Assembly (NCBI RefSeq): GCF_030066895.1 | Contig: NZ_JASJAV010000011.1 | Coordinates: 62,001 to 126,000, forward strand | DNA length: 64,000 nucleotides | Direction of reading: 5' to 3' | DNA from: Breoghania sp. | Lineage (GTDB): Bacteria > Pseudomonadota > Alphaproteobacteria > Rhizobiales > Stappiaceae | Part shown: one piece after another, positions 30,874 to 39,687 of the stretch | Layout of the letters: each line of letters begins with the position of its first letter | How positions within the stretch are numbered: the first letter of the stretch is position 1 | Notes under the pieces: generated by a model | What the model was told of the DNA's origin: nothing | Seen by the model: only the letters and a program-made list of their open reading frames with translations | The model's database searches: none | Made by a program: the position numbers and the translations under genes

Positions 30874-31233
30874 ATGAGACAGCACCTGACCATCGCACTG
30901 ATCGCGTTCTTCGGCGCCTGTTCGCTCGCACAGGCCGCCTGGTACGAATACACCACCCGCACCGCCAGCGGCGAAATAGCCGATCCGAGCGCCATGACGG
31001 CCGCCCACCGCACCTTGCCTTTCGGCACGAAGGTGAAGGTCACCAATCTGCGCAACGGCCGCACCGTGACGGTCCGCATCAATGATCGTGGCCCCTATAC
31101 GCGCGGCCGCGTCATCAACCTGACCCGCGCAGCCGCCAGGAAACTCGGCTACATCAACGCCGGCACGGCTCCGGTTTCGCTGATCCTGACCGATGACCCG
31201 GACGGCAAACCTGTCCCCGGTTGCCCACGCTGA
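30874..31233 (+). CDS. RlpA-like septal ring lytic transglycosylase-domain protein
   Basis: Intact 119-residue protein with a signal peptide (LTIALIAFFGACSLAQAA). The double-psi beta-barrel has the RlpA signatures: TASGEIADPSAMTAAHRTLP, the catalytic-region Asp in VRINDRGPYTRGRVINLTRA, and AARKLGYINAGTAPV. It lacks the SPOR domain of longer RlpA proteins. Such proteins cleave glycan strands free of peptide in the periplasm or outer membrane. Monocistronic. Confidence 0.85.
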   Translation: MRQHLTIALIAFFGACSLAQAAWYEYTTRTASGEIADPSAMTAAHRTLPFGTKVKVTNLRNGRTVTVRINDRGPYTRGRVINLTRAAARKLGYINAGTAPVSLILTDDPDGKPVPGCPR

Positions 31234-31605
31234 ACGGTCCTGCCCTGCCCGCTCACGTTGCAGATCGCGACCTGAAGGGGCGTAACCTTTTGCCACACGT
31301 TGCCGCAGCAAGGCATTCAAGCCCTTTGCCGCGACGCAGGTACAGCAATGCCGTTTGAGTTATAGAATCATTTTTCACCTTGATGTTTTCTCCTATAAAT
31401 CACATAAAATGACCCATCGGCGCGCTGCTCGCTGGACCCGGTGTGCCCTCGGCCGAAGTGGATTGGTACGTGTGCCTGAAACGGGCTTGAACTGCTTTCC
31501 CGACGACTGAGAGAAGGGGCACCCCTTGCTTGCATCCCGATCGCAACGATCGGCACAAGGTGATCAAGGCGGACAAACGGCCAAGAGAACGGGAAAGGGC
31601 ATCCC
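31234..31605 (+). promoter_or_regulatory. Promoter and long leader of the cold-shock gene
   Basis: No gene in these 370 bases. An AT-rich patch (about 31360-31410) lies roughly 200 bases upstream of the start at 31606, giving room for the long structured leader usual for cold-shock mRNAs. I could not assign a specific structure. The RBS is GGGAAAGGG just before the ATG. Confidence 0.4.
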
Positions 31606-31818
31606 ATGCGCCGCAACGACACAATCAAGTTCTTCAACACCGAACGCGGCTTCGGTTTCATCTCGTCGGAGGACGGCAGCAAGGACATTTTCGTGCACAT
31701 CACTGCACTGGAGCGTTCCGGACTGCAGGCGCTGCCCGAAGACACTCAGGTCACCTTCGAGACGGAAGAAGACAGGCGTGGCCGCGGCCCGCAGGCCTGC
31801 AACATCGAACTGGCCTGA
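31606..31818 (+). CDS. CspA-family cold-shock protein
   Basis: Intact 70-residue single cold-shock domain. RNP1 is GFGFISSE and RNP2 is KDIFVHITAL, the aromatic residues that stack on single-stranded RNA or DNA. The end GRGPQACNIELA matches the usual RGPQAxNV pattern. It likely acts as an RNA chaperone. A second cold-shock protein with a long N-terminal extension is encoded 2 kb away. Confidence 0.93.
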   Translation: MRRNDTIKFFNTERGFGFISSEDGSKDIFVHITALERSGLQALPEDTQVTFETEEDRRGRGPQACNIELA

Positions 31819-31956
31819 CCGAACCAAAGGATTCAGGAGCGGACCCGTGTCCGCTCCGTTTCGTTTCTATTGGATCGGCATGACACGAGACGTGCGCCCC
31901 CGGATTTGACCGGACCCGCAATGCGCCTCGCTTGTTCGTCGGCGGAATGCCGTGCC

Positions 31957-32598
31957 TCAGTTCTGCAGGAACGGGTTGGTGAGGCGTTCCTCGCCGAAGG
32001 TGGAGTGAAGGCCGTGGCCGCATAAAAAGGCGACGCTGTCGCCGAGCGGCAGGAGCTTTTCCTTTATCGAACTGATCAGAGCGGCGTGGTCGCCGCCGGG
32101 CAGATCCGTGCGCCCGACCGAACCCTTGAAGATCACGTCTCCAACAATGACGAAATTCGACGGCTGGTGGTAGAAGACCACGTGTCCGGGCGAATGTCCC
32201 GGACAATGCAGCACCTGGAACTGGGCTCCCGCGACATCAACCGTGTCGCCTTCCTTCAGCCAGCGGTCGGGCGTCATGGTGCGCACGTCCGGCAGACCGA
32301 ACTGCTGGGCCTGATCCGCCACCCGCTCGATCAACGGCTTGTCCGCCTCGTGCGGCCCCTCGATCGGCACGCCCAACGCCTCCGCCAGTTCCGCGGCTCC
32401 GCCGATATGATCGATATGGCCGTGGGTGATCAGAATACGCTCGACCTTGATGTCATGTTCGCGAACCGCCGCGAGGATGACGTCGACCTCTCCGCCCGGA
32501 TCGATCACGACACCGGCCTTGGTATCGTCATCCCACAGGAACGTGCAGTTCTGGGCGAAGGGAGTGACGGGAACAATCCCCGCCTTGAGCTTTGTCAT
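31957..32598 (-). CDS. MBL-fold metallo-hydrolase (glyoxalase II-like, YcbL type)
   Basis: Intact 213-residue protein. The metal-binding motif ITHGHIDHIGG (near residue 59), the second histidine in HCPGHSPGHVVFY, the Asp in VIVGDVIFKGSVGRTDLPGG and the last His in GHGLHSTFGEERLTNPFL give a complete two-metal site. The C-terminal region is short, as in YcbL-type enzymes rather than full-length GloB. Such enzymes hydrolyse thioesters such as S-lactoylglutathione. The Cys in FLCGHGLHS replaces the commoner Pro. Confidence 0.88.
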   Translation of the reverse strand: MTKLKAGIVPVTPFAQNCTFLWDDDTKAGVVIDPGGEVDVILAAVREHDIKVERILITHGHIDHIGGAAELAEALGVPIEGPHEADKPLIERVADQAQQFGLPDVRTMTPDRWLKEGDTVDVAGAQFQVLHCPGHSPGHVVFYHQPSNFVIVGDVIFKGSVGRTDLPGGDHAALISSIKEKLLPLGDSVAFLCGHGLHSTFGEERLTNPFLQN

Positions 32599-32676
32599 GA
32601 GATCCTGCTGGGGCTCGATAAAAACGCGGATCCATCAGACGTAGAACACCCGGCCGGACGGTGGAACCACCCGAGG

Positions 32677-32959
32677 TTAAAAAGTCGCTCCCGCCGTAGC
32701 GATTTTGCAGGCCGAACCGTCCAGAGCCCGCTCCAGATCGCGGAAGCCTTCCCTGGAACGGGCGACAGCATTGTGCGCACGCTCCACATCCCGCTGCGTT
32801 TTACGATAGGCGTGCCTGACCGCGCGCGCAGTATCCCTCAACCTCTTCTACAGTCTCGACAATGCTATTCCGGAGCGTTTCCGGCTCTACTGTTGAAAGC
32901 GTCCCTGCAACGAGATCAACCATCACCGCAGCCGCAATCTGATCGTCCAAGCCCCACAT
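32677..32959 (-). pseudogene. Small hypothetical protein, frameshifted
   Basis: ATG 32959 gives MWGLDDQIAAAVMVDLVAGT and an acidic helix ending EVEGYCAR. A shift near 32825 leads into a basic helical stretch (RKTQRDVERAHNAVARSREG) ending with TAA at 32677. Joined, the product would be about 94 residues with coiled-coil character. I recognise no family. The single shift and small size leave the call uncertain. Confidence 0.45.
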
Positions 32960-32977
32960 AATTTTCCCCGAAACCGA

Positions 32978-33003
32978 AAAATTAACGAATAAAATTAACG
33001 AAT
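32978..33003. repeat. Perfect tandem repeat of 13 bases
   Basis: AAAATTAACGAAT occurs twice head to tail (32978-32990 and 32991-33003) just upstream of the small minus-strand gene. A related ATTAACGAATT is found at 33172-33182. This could be a regulator site or a slippage product. Confidence 0.6.
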
Positions 33004-33019
33004 ACTGAAAAGTAAACAA

Positions 33020-33561
33020 TTACTTACCGATAAAATTAGAATATGTCTCTATGTTTCCGAACCCATACTTAACGCCGCTAACCTGCGGCTGCGGAAGAAG
33101 GGAGAATTACCATCCGTCGCGACCGTTCGACGCGACACAACACGGAGAACCATTAGGGGGCAAACATTTTTATTAACGAATTAAGAAATAGAGGCCTGAG
33201 AGATCAAGTGCAGTAACTTCGCCTGCGCCGAATATGTCGCAATTCTCGAGGTGTGACTTGCTCTGAGACCGAAGTTATTCTTAAATGGCTGTGGTTGGAT
33301 GAGGCTCACGGAATTCGGCTGCGCGAACGAAGGCGTAAAGGACGCAGATAGCGTGTCCGATTTTTGAGCTATCTAACCGACCAGGCAGAACTTTTCAGGT
33401 CAGGGGCACGATAGGCAGCCTCCTGGGAGGTGATGGTCATTTCCGTTTCGGCTTGCGATCAGAGCGGCGTGCGCGCCGAACGAACGCACGTCGAAGCGGC
33501 GCGTCAGTTTGACGACGCGATGGTGAAGTGTCGGAAATGACTGGGAAGAGGCAGCAATACG
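33020..33561. other. Intergenic region upstream of the long cold-shock protein
   Basis: About 540 bases without a recognisable gene. Parts near 33010-33060 and 33165-33290 are AT-rich and may hold promoters; the last 150-200 bases are likely the 5' leader of the gene at 33562. No terminator hairpin was seen. Confidence 0.4.
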
Positions 33562-34191
33562 ATGGCTGATTGGCGCAGCCGCAAAGGTTGTGATCCGGAC
33601 ATGGATGACGAGCCGGTACGCCGCAACAAGGGACGTCGCGGGCACGGCCGCGGATCCCGCGACTTTGACAGCCGACAGGGCTTTGGTGGCCCCATTTACG
33701 GAGCGGAGCCGCCCGGACGCAACCATGCCCCGCGCGAGGACTACGGTGGCGGATACGGCGATCGGGACGACTACGGCGATTACGGCGGATATGAAAGCCG
33801 CGGTCGTGGCGGACATAAAGACAACGGCGGATATGCGGGTCGACGCGGCCCGAGCGGTGCCGATCGCGGTGCATCCGCCGAGCATTCGGGAGACGACCGT
33901 CCCAGCGGCGGGTTTCGCCCGCGCAGCGATACCCCCCGGCAGGAACGACAGCCGGCGGAACGCGGTCCCCGTCAGACCGGCACGGTCAAGTTCTTCAAGA
34001 GCGACAAGGGGTTTGGCTTCATCACACCGGACGAGGGCGCCGTCGACGTCTTCGTTCACATCTCCGCTGTGGAGCGTTCCGGCCTGAGCGGGCTGGAAAG
34101 CGGCCAACGCCTGTCTTTCGCCACCGAGCCGGATCGGCGCGGCAAGGGCCCGAAGGCTGTCGAACTTCAGGTCGAAGAAAGCGCAGGCTGA
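33562..34191 (+). CDS. Cold-shock-domain protein with long RG/GY-rich disordered N-terminus
   Basis: Intact 209-residue protein, three times the length of a normal CspA. Residues 1-140 are low-complexity and rich in Arg, Gly, Asp and Tyr (RRNKGRRGHGRGSRDF; DYGGGYGDRDDYGDYGGYES), without predicted fold. Residues about 141-209 are a cold-shock domain with RNP1 KGFGFITPD and RNP2 VDVFVHISAV, closely similar to the protein at 31606. RG/GY-rich segments in other proteins bind RNA and promote phase separation; that role here is inference. Preceded by GGGAAGAGG. Confidence 0.85.
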   Translation: MADWRSRKGCDPDMDDEPVRRNKGRRGHGRGSRDFDSRQGFGGPIYGAEPPGRNHAPREDYGGGYGDRDDYGDYGGYESRGRGGHKDNGGYAGRRGPSGADRGASAEHSGDDRPSGGFRPRSDTPRQERQPAERGPRQTGTVKFFKSDKGFGFITPDEGAVDVFVHISAVERSGLSGLESGQRLSFATEPDRRGKGPKAVELQVEESAG

Positions 34192-34471
34192 TTGCCTCAA
34201 GGGCCGTGCAAACGTGGCCCGCACGGCAAAAACGCAATTTGCACACGAATATGAAGGCGGCGCGTTCGATCCCGGACGCGCCGCCTTCGTTTGAGCTGGA
34301 CCGCACGCAAGGCGGCACATTGCTGGAGCCGAAAACCGCTCAGGGACGAACTTGGAGCCCCGGTGATCCTGTCATCATTTCTTTCGCGTCCGAATTCCGC
34401 TACATGAGGGGCATTGCACGTAATCACTCTGCGCCCGGCTCGCCCGACACAGAGGTTCATTGACGGACTCC

Positions 34472-35311
34472 ATGAACTATCGCCACGCCTATCATGCCGG
34501 CAACTTCGCGGATGTGCTGAAACACGCCGTCCTCATCGCCATACTCGATCACCTGAAGAAGAAGGACAAAGCCTTCCGGGTGCTCAACACCCATGCCGGT
34601 ATCGGCGCCTATGACCTGTCCAACGAACGGGCCCAGAAAACCGGCGAATGGCGCGACGGCATCGGGCGGCTGATCGATATCACGCCGTCGCATCAGGCAG
34701 CGCCCCTGCTGACGCCCTATCTGGATCTCGTGCGCGAATTCAACAGCGAAGGCGACCTGACCAAATATCCCGGCTCGCCCGAGATCGTCCGCCACCTGAT
34801 GCGCCCGCAGGATCGGCTGAGTGCGACGGAGCTGAACGAACACGACCATCGCGTTCTGGCGGAGCGGTTAGACGGAGACCATCAGGTCTGGATCGTCGAT
34901 CTCGATGCCTGGCTGGCACTCGGCAGTTTCGTGCCCTTCAAGGAAAAGCGGGGCCTGGTCCTGATCGACCCCGTCTTCGAGGAGCCGGACGAATACCGCA
35001 CGCTTACCGCCGGTATCTTCAAGGCCACCCGACGCTGGGTGAACGGCCTCTATCTGGCGTGGTATGATCAGAAAGCGTTCGACCACTTCTATCAGATGAT
35101 GGTGGATACGGGCCTGCGGAAGATCCTGCGCACGGAGCTGCATGTGGCCCGCCCCACCAAGAACGGAACCTTGCGCGCTTGCGGTCTCCTGATCCTCAAT
35201 CCGCCCTGGACGCTGGAAGCTCAGTTGCGCGACGCTCTGCCGTGGCTCGTCCGCATCCTGTCGCAAGGCCCGGATGCCACCGGCACCGTCGACTGGCTCG
35301 TTCCCGAATAA
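34472..35311 (+). CDS. rlmJ: 23S rRNA (adenine2030-N6)-methyltransferase RlmJ, altered catalytic motif
   Basis: Intact 279-residue protein beginning MNYRHAYHAGNFADVLKHAV, the RlmJ hallmark. The SAM-dependent N6-adenine methyltransferase domain follows, with AGIGAYDL as the SAM-binding element and ending LVPE. RlmJ methylates A2030 of 23S rRNA. The catalytic motif IV, usually DPPF/DPPY in LIDPPFE, reads LIDPVFE here, and the nearby PPKE reads PFKE. Loss of the second Pro of DPPF probably impairs activity. I chose ATG 34472 over the in-frame TTG at 34460 because the conserved protein starts there. Confidence 0.9.
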   Translation: MNYRHAYHAGNFADVLKHAVLIAILDHLKKKDKAFRVLNTHAGIGAYDLSNERAQKTGEWRDGIGRLIDITPSHQAAPLLTPYLDLVREFNSEGDLTKYPGSPEIVRHLMRPQDRLSATELNEHDHRVLAERLDGDHQVWIVDLDAWLALGSFVPFKEKRGLVLIDPVFEEPDEYRTLTAGIFKATRRWVNGLYLAWYDQKAFDHFYQMMVDTGLRKILRTELHVARPTKNGTLRACGLLILNPPWTLEAQLRDALPWLVRILSQGPDATGTVDWLVPE

Positions 35312-35633
35312 GCGGCAGATATGACGATGTACCGACCGGCGGCGGAAGCACGCTCCCGCCCCGGAGAGGCTTGACTGAATTCACGCGCTCACACATCGTG
35401 CCCCCGCACGAATATTTGAATTCGCAGAGATTCGCCCCACGCACATGTGTCATCCGTGCCTTGCCCGACCGACTACCTTTGCAGTACGACAAGCATGTTC
35501 CAATCGGATCGGACCGTTTTCCCGATCGCACCGGATCTGCACGCCGTACCGATTTTGAAGCGTGTTCTCGCCGAGCGGGCGACATCAACCGAGCGCCCGA
35601 ACCGCTCTGAGCAACCTGAAACGGAGGACATCG
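35312..35633. other. Intergenic region, nothing recognised
   Basis: About 320 bases between rlmJ and the small secreted protein. No gene, RNA or clear terminator was found. ACGGAGGACATCG directly before 35634 is the ribosome-binding site of the next gene. Confidence 0.4.
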
Positions 35634-36056
35634 ATGTCCGCCCTGCCCCGTTTTCTCGTGTTGGACACTGCCCTGATGAGCATGCTGCTCACCCCGGCCT
35701 TCGCCGGAGGCGCCTATTCCGGCGCGAACGGCCACGGCGCCGCTCTGCCCGATTGCGCCGCGCCGTCCGTTCGCCGCACGATCGCCAGCGCCGACACCGA
35801 ATACCGCGAAGCCATCGCCATCAAGACGATAGATCTCATCGGCCAAACCGGTTTCACGCAGGACAATCCCAGTCCGCTGGCCCACCGCTATTGCCGCGCC
35901 CGAGCCTATCTTTCCAACGGCCGCCAGCATCCCGTCTATTACATGATCGAAGAGCGCGCCGGCTTCGTCTGGCTTTCCTGGAACACGGAAACCTGTCTGC
36001 CGGGTTACGACCGCTGGCATGTCCACGACGGCCAGTGCCGCGTCGTGCGCCGCTGA
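35634..36056 (+). CDS. Small secreted hypothetical protein
   Basis: Intact 140-residue protein from ATG 35634 behind GGAGG. A signal peptide (FLVLDTALMSMLLTPAFAG) is followed by a domain with four Cys (DCAAP, HRYCRARAYL, TETCLPGY, DGQCRVVRR), likely two disulfides in the periplasm. The pattern CRARAYLSNGR...VYYMIEE...GFVWLSWN resembles conserved hypothetical proteins of Hyphomicrobiales. Function unknown. Confidence 0.65.
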   Translation: MSALPRFLVLDTALMSMLLTPAFAGGAYSGANGHGAALPDCAAPSVRRTIASADTEYREAIAIKTIDLIGQTGFTQDNPSPLAHRYCRARAYLSNGRQHPVYYMIEERAGFVWLSWNTETCLPGYDRWHVHDGQCRVVRR

Positions 36057-36190
36057 CGACAGAAACAGCGGTCGGACGTCTCCGGCCGGGCTATCTTTCA
36101 CGCATCGGATGAAGGCCTTCACAGACCTTCCGTTCCCGTGTGCGTCCTCCTGCCCAACAACCTGCCGTCGCACGGCCCGGAGAACACGCC

Positions 36191-36798
36191 ATGGTCATCC
36201 TTCGCACCTCTCCAGCCTCGCCTTTCGGACGCAAGGTGGCTCTTGCCGCAAGTATCCTCGGTCTCGATGCCATCATCCAGATGGAGCCGACGAATACCGA
36301 GGCGCCCGAAGACGCGTTCCTGAACCAGAACTCGCTCGGCAAGATCCCGGTGCTCATCACCGAAGATGGCCAGGCGCTCTACGACTCCCGCGTCATCGTC
36401 GATTATCTCGATCATCGTGTCGGAGGCGGGGTCATCGTGCCCCAGGATGCAACGCGCTTCGAAGCCTTGCGTCTTCAGGCGCTGGCGGAGGACGGCCTCT
36501 GCGAGGCCACGCTGCAGATCGTTTATGAAAAGCGCTTCCGGCCGGAGGAAAAGTGGTACCAGCCCTGGCTCAACCGCCAGTGGCAGAAGGCCACGCGTTC
36601 GCTCGACAAACTGGAAGCTGCGCCCCCGACCCTGACGTCCAAGCCCGATGTGGGCATAATCGGGCTTTCTTGCGCGCTGGGCTACTCGACCTGCGCTTCG
36701 ACGGGATCTGGCGCAAGGATCACCCGCGCCTCGTCGCATGGCTCGACGAATTCTCCGCGGCGGTTCCCGCTTTCGAGCGGACCCGGGTGAAAAGCTAA
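36191..36798 (+). pseudogene. Glutathione S-transferase, frameshifted near the C-terminus
   Basis: ATG 36191 begins with the thioredoxin-like domain (MVILRTSPASPFGRKVALAA, then GKIPVLITEDGQALYDSRVI, the glutathione-binding region) and an alpha-helical C-terminal domain. After ALGY, one C is missing near 36683; the true ending LDLRFDGIWRKDHPRLVAWL is in the next frame up to 36798. Total length is one base short. GSTs conjugate glutathione to electrophiles or act as reductases. Only the last 40 residues are lost, so a partly folded product is possible. Confidence 0.85.
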
Positions 36799-36807
36799 AC
36801 GAAAAAT

Positions 36808-36835
36808 CGGCCCGGCCGTAACAACGACCGGACCG
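36808..36835. terminator. Hairpin between convergent GST and Omp25-like genes
   Basis: Two 12-base arms (36808-36819 and 36824-36835) around a 4-base loop pair at 10 of 12 positions; the two mismatches are C-A, as expected if G became A in the right arm. On the minus strand the hairpin is followed by ATTTTTC, fitting termination of the Omp25-like transcript. Confidence 0.6.
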
Positions 36836-36864
36836 CTCGTATTCTTGCCCCCGTGAGGACTGAG

Positions 36865-37333
36865 CTAGAACTTGTAGCTCATGCCGACGCGGCCAATATG
36901 CTCATCGAAATCGGACTTCACCTTGGTTCCTCCGAAATCGAAGGTCTCATTGCCGAAATCAGCATAGAGGTATTCCGCACGTGCGGTGAGGTGGTTGGTC
37001 AGCGCCGCTTCCACACCGGCACCGAGCGTCCAGCCTGCGGTCACCTCGCTGTCATCCGATCCACCGCCGGGACCATTCGCGATCCGCCAGGGCGAGACCG
37101 CCCATGCCGAAGCTGCCGGTCGACGGACCGCTGGCATCCCGATCGCCCCAGCCATAGCCGAGCGTTCCACCGAAATAGAAGCCGGTCCAGTAGAACCGTT
37201 CCTGAGGCACGGGCGCGGGAGAAGAATAGGCCTCCGGCGCTGTGGGCTCGGGCAGATCTGCTGCCAGGGCTGGCGCGACGACCCCACCGCCGATGACTGT
37301 ACCGGCAAGAAGAGTTCCGAGAAGGCGTTTCAT
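36865..37333 (-). pseudogene. Omp25/Omp31-like outer-membrane beta-barrel protein, frameshifted
   Basis: ATG 37333 starts a signal peptide (LLGTLLAGTVIGGGVVAPAL-AA) followed by the family's opening barrel strand FYWTGFYFGGTLGYGWGDRD. A one-base shift near 37090 moves the second half to another frame: EVTAGWTLGAGVEAALTNHL, TARAEYLYADFGNETFDFGG, ending HIGRVGMSYKF, with the C-terminal Phe of outer-membrane proteins. These small barrels are abundant surface proteins in Hyphomicrobiales. Single lesion. Confidence 0.83.
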
Positions 37334-37654
37334 GGAGGGTACTCCAACTTGTATGCGTTTTGCGTACGGATTGAGTTCGTTTGCGATTGCGATACGGACC
37401 TGAACGTGATCTCGGAATGTGGCGATAAAAGAAGGCAATTGAGGATAATTAGCGTCAAATCGATGGTAATTCGGCGCATGGTTAGGGATCTGTAAACTGC
37501 TTGCATCGCAACCGTACATTTGCCCCTATGCGCCCCTCTCAACCGTTCATCGTCATACGGGTAAAACACCGTCGAACGGCTTGAAGTTCTGACATCCGGT
37601 CCCGGCCGCTCGAACGCCTGTCCGCAGTCCAACCGCCACATGCCGTGAACCGCG
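37334..37654. other. Intergenic region between divergent genes
   Basis: About 320 bases shared by the Omp25-like gene (minus) and the glycosyltransferase (plus). Part near 37340-37500 is less GC-rich and may contain promoters. No RNA or repeat was recognised. Confidence 0.4.
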
Positions 37655-38428
37655 ATGCCCAAACCGCCGCTGTCGATCTTCATCATCACCAAGAACGAAG
37701 CGAACCGCATCGGTCCCACGCTCGACGCCGTGCGCGACCTGTCGGACGATATCGTGGTGGTGGATTCCGGCTCCGACGACGAGACCTGCGCCATCGCGCA
37801 GAAAAAGGGTGCCCGTGTCGTGGTGAACGCCTTCGCCGGCTACGGCCCGCAGAAGCGCTTTGCGGAAGACCAATGCCACCATCCCTGGCTTTTCAACATC
37901 GACGCGGACGAGGTCTGCCCCGCCGATCTGGTCGCCGAGATCAAGGCACTGTTTGCGGCGGGAGAGCTGGCACAACGCGCCTATGGGGTGCCGATCACCG
38001 AACAGTTTCCCGGAGAAGGCACGCCCCACCGCTTCAGCTACACGGTCGCCCCGGTCAGGCTCTATCGTCGCGACGCCGGACGCTACAACGCAAGCCCCGT
38101 GCATGATCGCGTGGACCTTGCCGAGGGCACCGGGATCGGCAAGCTGCGCCATCGCATACACCATCGCTCAATCCGCTCGCTGAGCGATGAATTGCGCAAG
38201 CTCAACAGCTATTCCGACATGCAGGTCGACGATCTGGAAGCGCGCGGCAAGGTTCTGCCGGGCTGGCGCATGGTGACGGAATTCCCCTTCGCCTTCCTCA
38301 AGGCCTATTTCCTTCGCCGCCATTTCCTGCGCGGACGCTACGGCTTTCTGACGGCCATGAACCACGCCATCTACCGCCACATGCGCATCGCCAAACACCT
38401 GGAACGGCGCTGGCGCAAACGGTCCTGA
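37655..38428 (+). CDS. Family 2 glycosyltransferase (WaaE/KdtX-like)
   Basis: Intact 257-residue protein. The GT-A start LSIFIITKNEANRIGPTLDA is followed by VVVDSGSDDET, RFAEDQCHHPWLFNIDADEV (metal-binding DxD in NIDADEV) and the acceptor region. Close in pattern to WaaE/KdtX-type transferases that add a sugar to the lipopolysaccharide core, with a basic C-terminal end that may associate with the membrane. Stands alone, with no other LPS genes in the window. The acceptor sugar is not inferable. Confidence 0.82.
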   Translation: MPKPPLSIFIITKNEANRIGPTLDAVRDLSDDIVVVDSGSDDETCAIAQKKGARVVVNAFAGYGPQKRFAEDQCHHPWLFNIDADEVCPADLVAEIKALFAAGELAQRAYGVPITEQFPGEGTPHRFSYTVAPVRLYRRDAGRYNASPVHDRVDLAEGTGIGKLRHRIHHRSIRSLSDELRKLNSYSDMQVDDLEARGKVLPGWRMVTEFPFAFLKAYFLRRHFLRGRYGFLTAMNHAIYRHMRIAKHLERRWRKRS

Positions 38429-38659
38429 CGCGATCATCCCCCGCTCTTTGCGCCCGTGGGTTTCACCGGGCCATTCGAATACCTATATAGCGATCAACTG
38501 CACTCGGACCGTCACGGGCTCCCACGCCTTACCCGGACATCCGACGTGCTTTCCGATCGGACCGCCCCGGCTTGCCCGATCGATGAGAACATACTCAAGA
38601 CACTGTTCCTGAACAGCATTTCGCCGTTCGGGAAACAGGCTGAATGGAACATAACAAGC

Positions 38660-39659
38660 ATGCTCGACTACATCAGCCTGGCCGGGGGTCTCATTGTCCT
38701 ACTCCTTAGCCGGTGATGCACTGGTCCGCGGTTCGGTGACGCTTGCCCGCGCGCTCGGCATTCCCTCCCTCGTCATCGGCCTCACCATCATCGCCTTCGG
38801 CACCTCCGCCCCCGAGCTCGTGATTTCGCTGTGCTCCGCGCTGGACGGCGTCTCCGGTATCGCCGTCGGCAATGTCGTGGGATCGAACATCGCCAACGTG
38901 CTGCTCGTTCTGGGCATCCCTGCACTGATCGCCACGACCCATTGCACCGAACGGAGCGTGCGCAAGAACTCCGCCCTCCTGGTCGCCGTCTCGGTCATTT
39001 TCACCGCGATGTGCACCTTCGGAACGCTGAACCGAGCCATGGGCATCGTCCTGCTGGCGCTGCTGGGACTTTTTCTGTTCGATTCCTACCGCGAGATGCG
39101 CCGTCACCAGTGCCGCCGCCGGGAATATCGCGAAGGCAACAGCGATAACCTTGACGAAGATCAGATCGCGGAACTTGAGGAATTCGAGGAATCCCCCGGA
39201 GGATACCTGGTCGCCGTGGACTTCATGATCGTGGGACTGATCGGCCTGCCGCTCGGCGGTCATTTCGCGGTGATTGGCGCCTTCGAGATCGCACGGAGCT
39301 GGGGAGTGACGGACACCGCGATCGGTCTCACGGTGATCGCGCTCGGCACATCGCTGCCCGAACTCGCCACGACCGTCATGGCCACGCTTCGCGGACATTC
39401 CGCCGTCGCGCTCGGCAACGTCCTGGAATCCAACGTCTTCAATATCGTCGCCATTCTGGGCCTGACTGCGGTGATAGTACCGCTTGACGTGCTGCCCGCC
39501 ATCATGCGCTACGATATCTGGGTGATGATGGCGACCACCCTTCTGCTCGCCATTTTCGCATTCACGCGTTGCAGGTTGCGCTGGCCTTTGGGGCTCGCCC
39601 TTGTCGCCGGCTACTGCCTCTACATCTTCATGATCTTCGCTGCAGGAAAGGTGGCCTGA
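38660..39659 (+). pseudogene. CaCA-family sodium/calcium exchanger (YrbG-like), frameshifted at N-terminus
   Basis: ATG 38660 gives MLDYISLAGGLIVLLLS, then one extra C near 38712 shifts the frame; the rest is uninterrupted from GDALVRGSVTLARALGIPSL. Both alpha repeats are complete (GLTIIAFGTSAPELVISLCS and GLTVIALGTSLPELATTVMA), separated by an acidic loop. About ten transmembrane segments. The family exchanges Ca2+ for Na+ or K+. The remaining long frame lacks a good start (a TGC/TGA break), so either a recent null mutation or a one-base sequencing error. Confidence 0.85.
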
Positions 39660-39687
39660 TCATCGCAGCAACAGCAAGGGGGACCGG

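Noticed and set aside
32978..33182. CtrA-type sites (TTAA-N7-TTAA)
   Set aside because: The TTAA pairs here are spaced 9 or 4 bases, not 7, so the consensus is not met.
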